Assembly (NCBI RefSeq): GCF_040372805.1
Contig: NZ_BAABWJ010000005.1
Span: forward strand, 1-64,000
Direction of reading: 5' to 3'
Origin: Pseudoteredinibacter isoporae_A
Lineage (GTDB): Bacteria > Pseudomonadota > Gammaproteobacteria > Pseudomonadales > Cellvibrionaceae
Length of the DNA stretch: 64,000 nt
In this document: one piece after another, positions 62,937-64,000 of the stretch
Position numbering within the stretch: position 1 is the first letter of the stretch
Layout: every line of letters starts with the position of its first letter
Made by a program: the position numbers and the translations under genes
Notes under the pieces: model-generated
What the model was told of the DNA's origin: nothing
Database searches by the model: none
Seen by the model: only the letters and a program-made list of their open reading frames with translations

Positions 62937-63152
62937 ATGTATACCTGTAACTGTAAAAACTACCCCTATTGCTTTGAACCTCAACACCCAGATGAATTAG
63001 AGCTGCTATTGAACGGCCTGACACAAGTTGCGATTGAAAAAAATGTGCACTTCTTTCACTGCACGCCCTGTGGACAACACTATCGGGTTGAATCCTTATC
63101 GTTGGGGGTTTTGGTTTTAAAAGAGCCGGAAACACAGGATCAAAGCGCCTGA
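62937..63152 (+). CDS. Small cysteine-rich hypothetical protein
   Basis: 71 residues: MYTCNCKNYPYCF and HFFHCTPCGQHYRVESLSLGVLVL. Four cysteines in a CxC...CxxC layout hint at a zinc ribbon. No RBS is seen before the ATG, 42 bases after hpaI. Possible but weakly supported; may be part of the hpa operon or a chance frame. Confidence 0.4.
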   Translation: MYTCNCKNYPYCFEPQHPDELELLLNGLTQVAIEKNVHFFHCTPCGQHYRVESLSLGVLVLKEPETQDQSA

Positions 63153-63154
63153 AC

Positions 63155-63358
63155 TTACGTGATGAAGGCTTGGAACTGAGGACAGTCGTAAGACAGTTGC
63201 TGAAAGCACTCGCCTGATTTTTTCAATTCCATCACCTGATCAAAATTCAAGCAAACCCAAATTAGGCTGAATGACCGCTGAATATCAGCATTGCCAGACT
63301 CGTCCCTTGAACTGATTTTCATGCAAACTTCGCAATAAAGTACTACTTTCTTCTGCAT
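63155..63358 (-). CDS. Small hypothetical protein, convergent with the previous one
   Basis: 67 residues, no RBS, no family. It touches the previous gene end-to-end and has a hydrophobic helix-like core (SFSLIWVCLNFDQVM). Kept only as a weak candidate; a chance open frame is likely. Confidence 0.2.
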   Translation of the reverse strand: MQKKVVLYCEVCMKISSRDESGNADIQRSFSLIWVCLNFDQVMELKKSGECFQQLSYDCPQFQAFIT

Positions 63359-63446
63359 TTAGTACCAGAATGAATTATTTCTTGTATTCTTAAATAGGGA
63401 TAACTAAAGTAAATCCCTGATACTGTTGGATGAGTAAGAGGCTTGC

Positions 63447-64000
63447 ATGACTAAGCTTCAAGACTGGTCTCTTGGATTTGGCAACGACGCCAAACTTAAA
63501 TTAGGCCAAAACAATAGCGACTTGGAACGCGTGTTATATCAGGCTCTTCGATATAAGCACGTGCTTGAAGCTCTTCTGAAAATCACCGATGTCTTTGTCT
63601 ATATAAAAGATGCCCATCATAAATTTATGTTCGCCAGCGATGCCTTTGCTCGGCTGAGCGGCCACTCGAGTTGGCAGGAACTCGTCGGCAAAGATGATTT
63701 TGATATTTTTCCAGAAGAACACGCCAAGGTCTATTTTGAACACGAAAAAGGCGTCATCAAAAATGGTGAAACCCTCGGTCAACACGAAGAACCCTACTTC
63801 AATCTCGACGGCGAACTAGGCTGGGTTTGTACCACCAAGAATCCGGTTTTTGATGATGACGGCAATGTTGTCGGTCTTATTGGCATCAGCAAAGACATTA
63901 CCGAGATGAAAAAACATCAGGAGATCATTGCTCACCAAGCCACCCATGATTACTTAACCGGAGTTTATAATCGTAAAGCGTTTTACGAATTTGGTGAGAC
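63447..64000 (+). CDS. PAS-GGDEF diguanylate cyclase, truncated by the window edge
   Basis: 184 codons visible from the ATG at 63447 (AAGAGG five bases upstream). PAS sensory domain at about 45-150 (VFVYIKDAHHKFMFASDAFARLSGHSSWQELVGK ... GEPYF/GWVCTTKNPVFDDDGNVVGLIGISKDITE) followed by HQATHDYLTGVYNRKAFYEFGE, the start of a GGDEF domain; the active-site motif lies beyond the window. Cytoplasmic, no membrane segments in the visible part. Monocistronic. Confidence 0.85.
   Translation, partial: MTKLQDWSLGFGNDAKLKLGQNNSDLERVLYQALRYKHVLEALLKITDVFVYIKDAHHKFMFASDAFARLSGHSSWQELVGKDDFDIFPEEHAKVYFEHEKGVIKNGETLGQHEEPYFNLDGELGWVCTTKNPVFDDDGNVVGLIGISKDITEMKKHQEIIAHQATHDYLTGVYNRKAFYEFGE

Overview
The window looks like a chromosome segment of a Gram-negative, heterotrophic, probably marine gammaproteobacterium. 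This is inferred from two SusC-free TonB-dependent receptors, an outer-membrane and periplasm-rich gene set, GGDEF signalling proteins, DUF2878/chalcone-isomerase-like and DUF1428 families, and a 4-hydroxyphenylacetate/homoprotocatechuate degradation cluster. No rRNA, tRNA or CRISPR array was seen, so the taxonomic guess rests on gene content only.

Layout. 1-600: the edge of a phage-like gene pair, not annotated by simple ATG-stop ORF calling. 701-8334: a minus-strand unit with a MalT/LuxR-type ATP-dependent activator, then a hydantoinase/oxoprolinase-family protein, a DUF917 protein and a TonB-dependent receptor, with GGGTAGT boxes in front of the structural genes and a clear terminator at the end. 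8754-9605: a secreted Ig-like protein with a C-terminal membrane tail. 9657-10218: two truncated IS transposases (IS481-like and IS3-like) fused head to head. 10306-23049: a defence-type island, all on the minus strand, containing mrr, hsdM, hsdS, three unknown envelope-protein genes (one a predicted HExxH metallopeptidase), hsdR, and then a papain-like protease fused to an alpha/beta hydrolase. The first seven genes are tightly packed or overlapping and have one good sigma-70 promoter upstream of mrr. This is the most unusual part of the window.

23548-26557: small accessory genes and an AraC regulator. 26678-29939: TonB-dependent receptor plus alpha/beta hydrolase. 30002-32390: DUF4242 protein, cytochrome c peroxidase and Crp/Fnr regulator in one minus-strand operon, with a near-ideal operator upstream. 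33065-36190: a periplasmic propeller-sensor diguanylate cyclase. 36593-39614: small metabolic/unknown proteins and an AraC regulator with three TTTAGTAT direct repeats in the intergenic region it shares with a YHS protein and a VOC protein. 39678-41528: two secreted proteins. 41821-49372: membrane-anchored class 3 lipase, DUF2878/chalcone-isomerase-like pair, a transglutaminase-like protease, a tryptophan-monooxygenase-like flavoprotein, and an ArsR/SRPBCC pair with an apparently leaderless promoter. 49480-55588: a diguanylate cyclase and assorted envelope proteins (TraB-like DUF5694, CPBP protease, DoxX, CBS).

55709-62894 is a complete-looking lower pathway for homoprotocatechuate: an HpaR-like MarR repressor and a fumarylacetoacetate-hydrolase protein on the minus strand; HpaE, an unknown polytopic membrane protein, HpaD, HpaF, HpaH and HpaI on the plus strand. 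The divergent promoter region holds two identical TTAACATGTTAA palindromes 95 bp apart. The products take 3,4-dihydroxyphenylacetate to pyruvate and succinic semialdehyde; the upper hydroxylase HpaBC is not in the window. The window ends inside a PAS-GGDEF gene.
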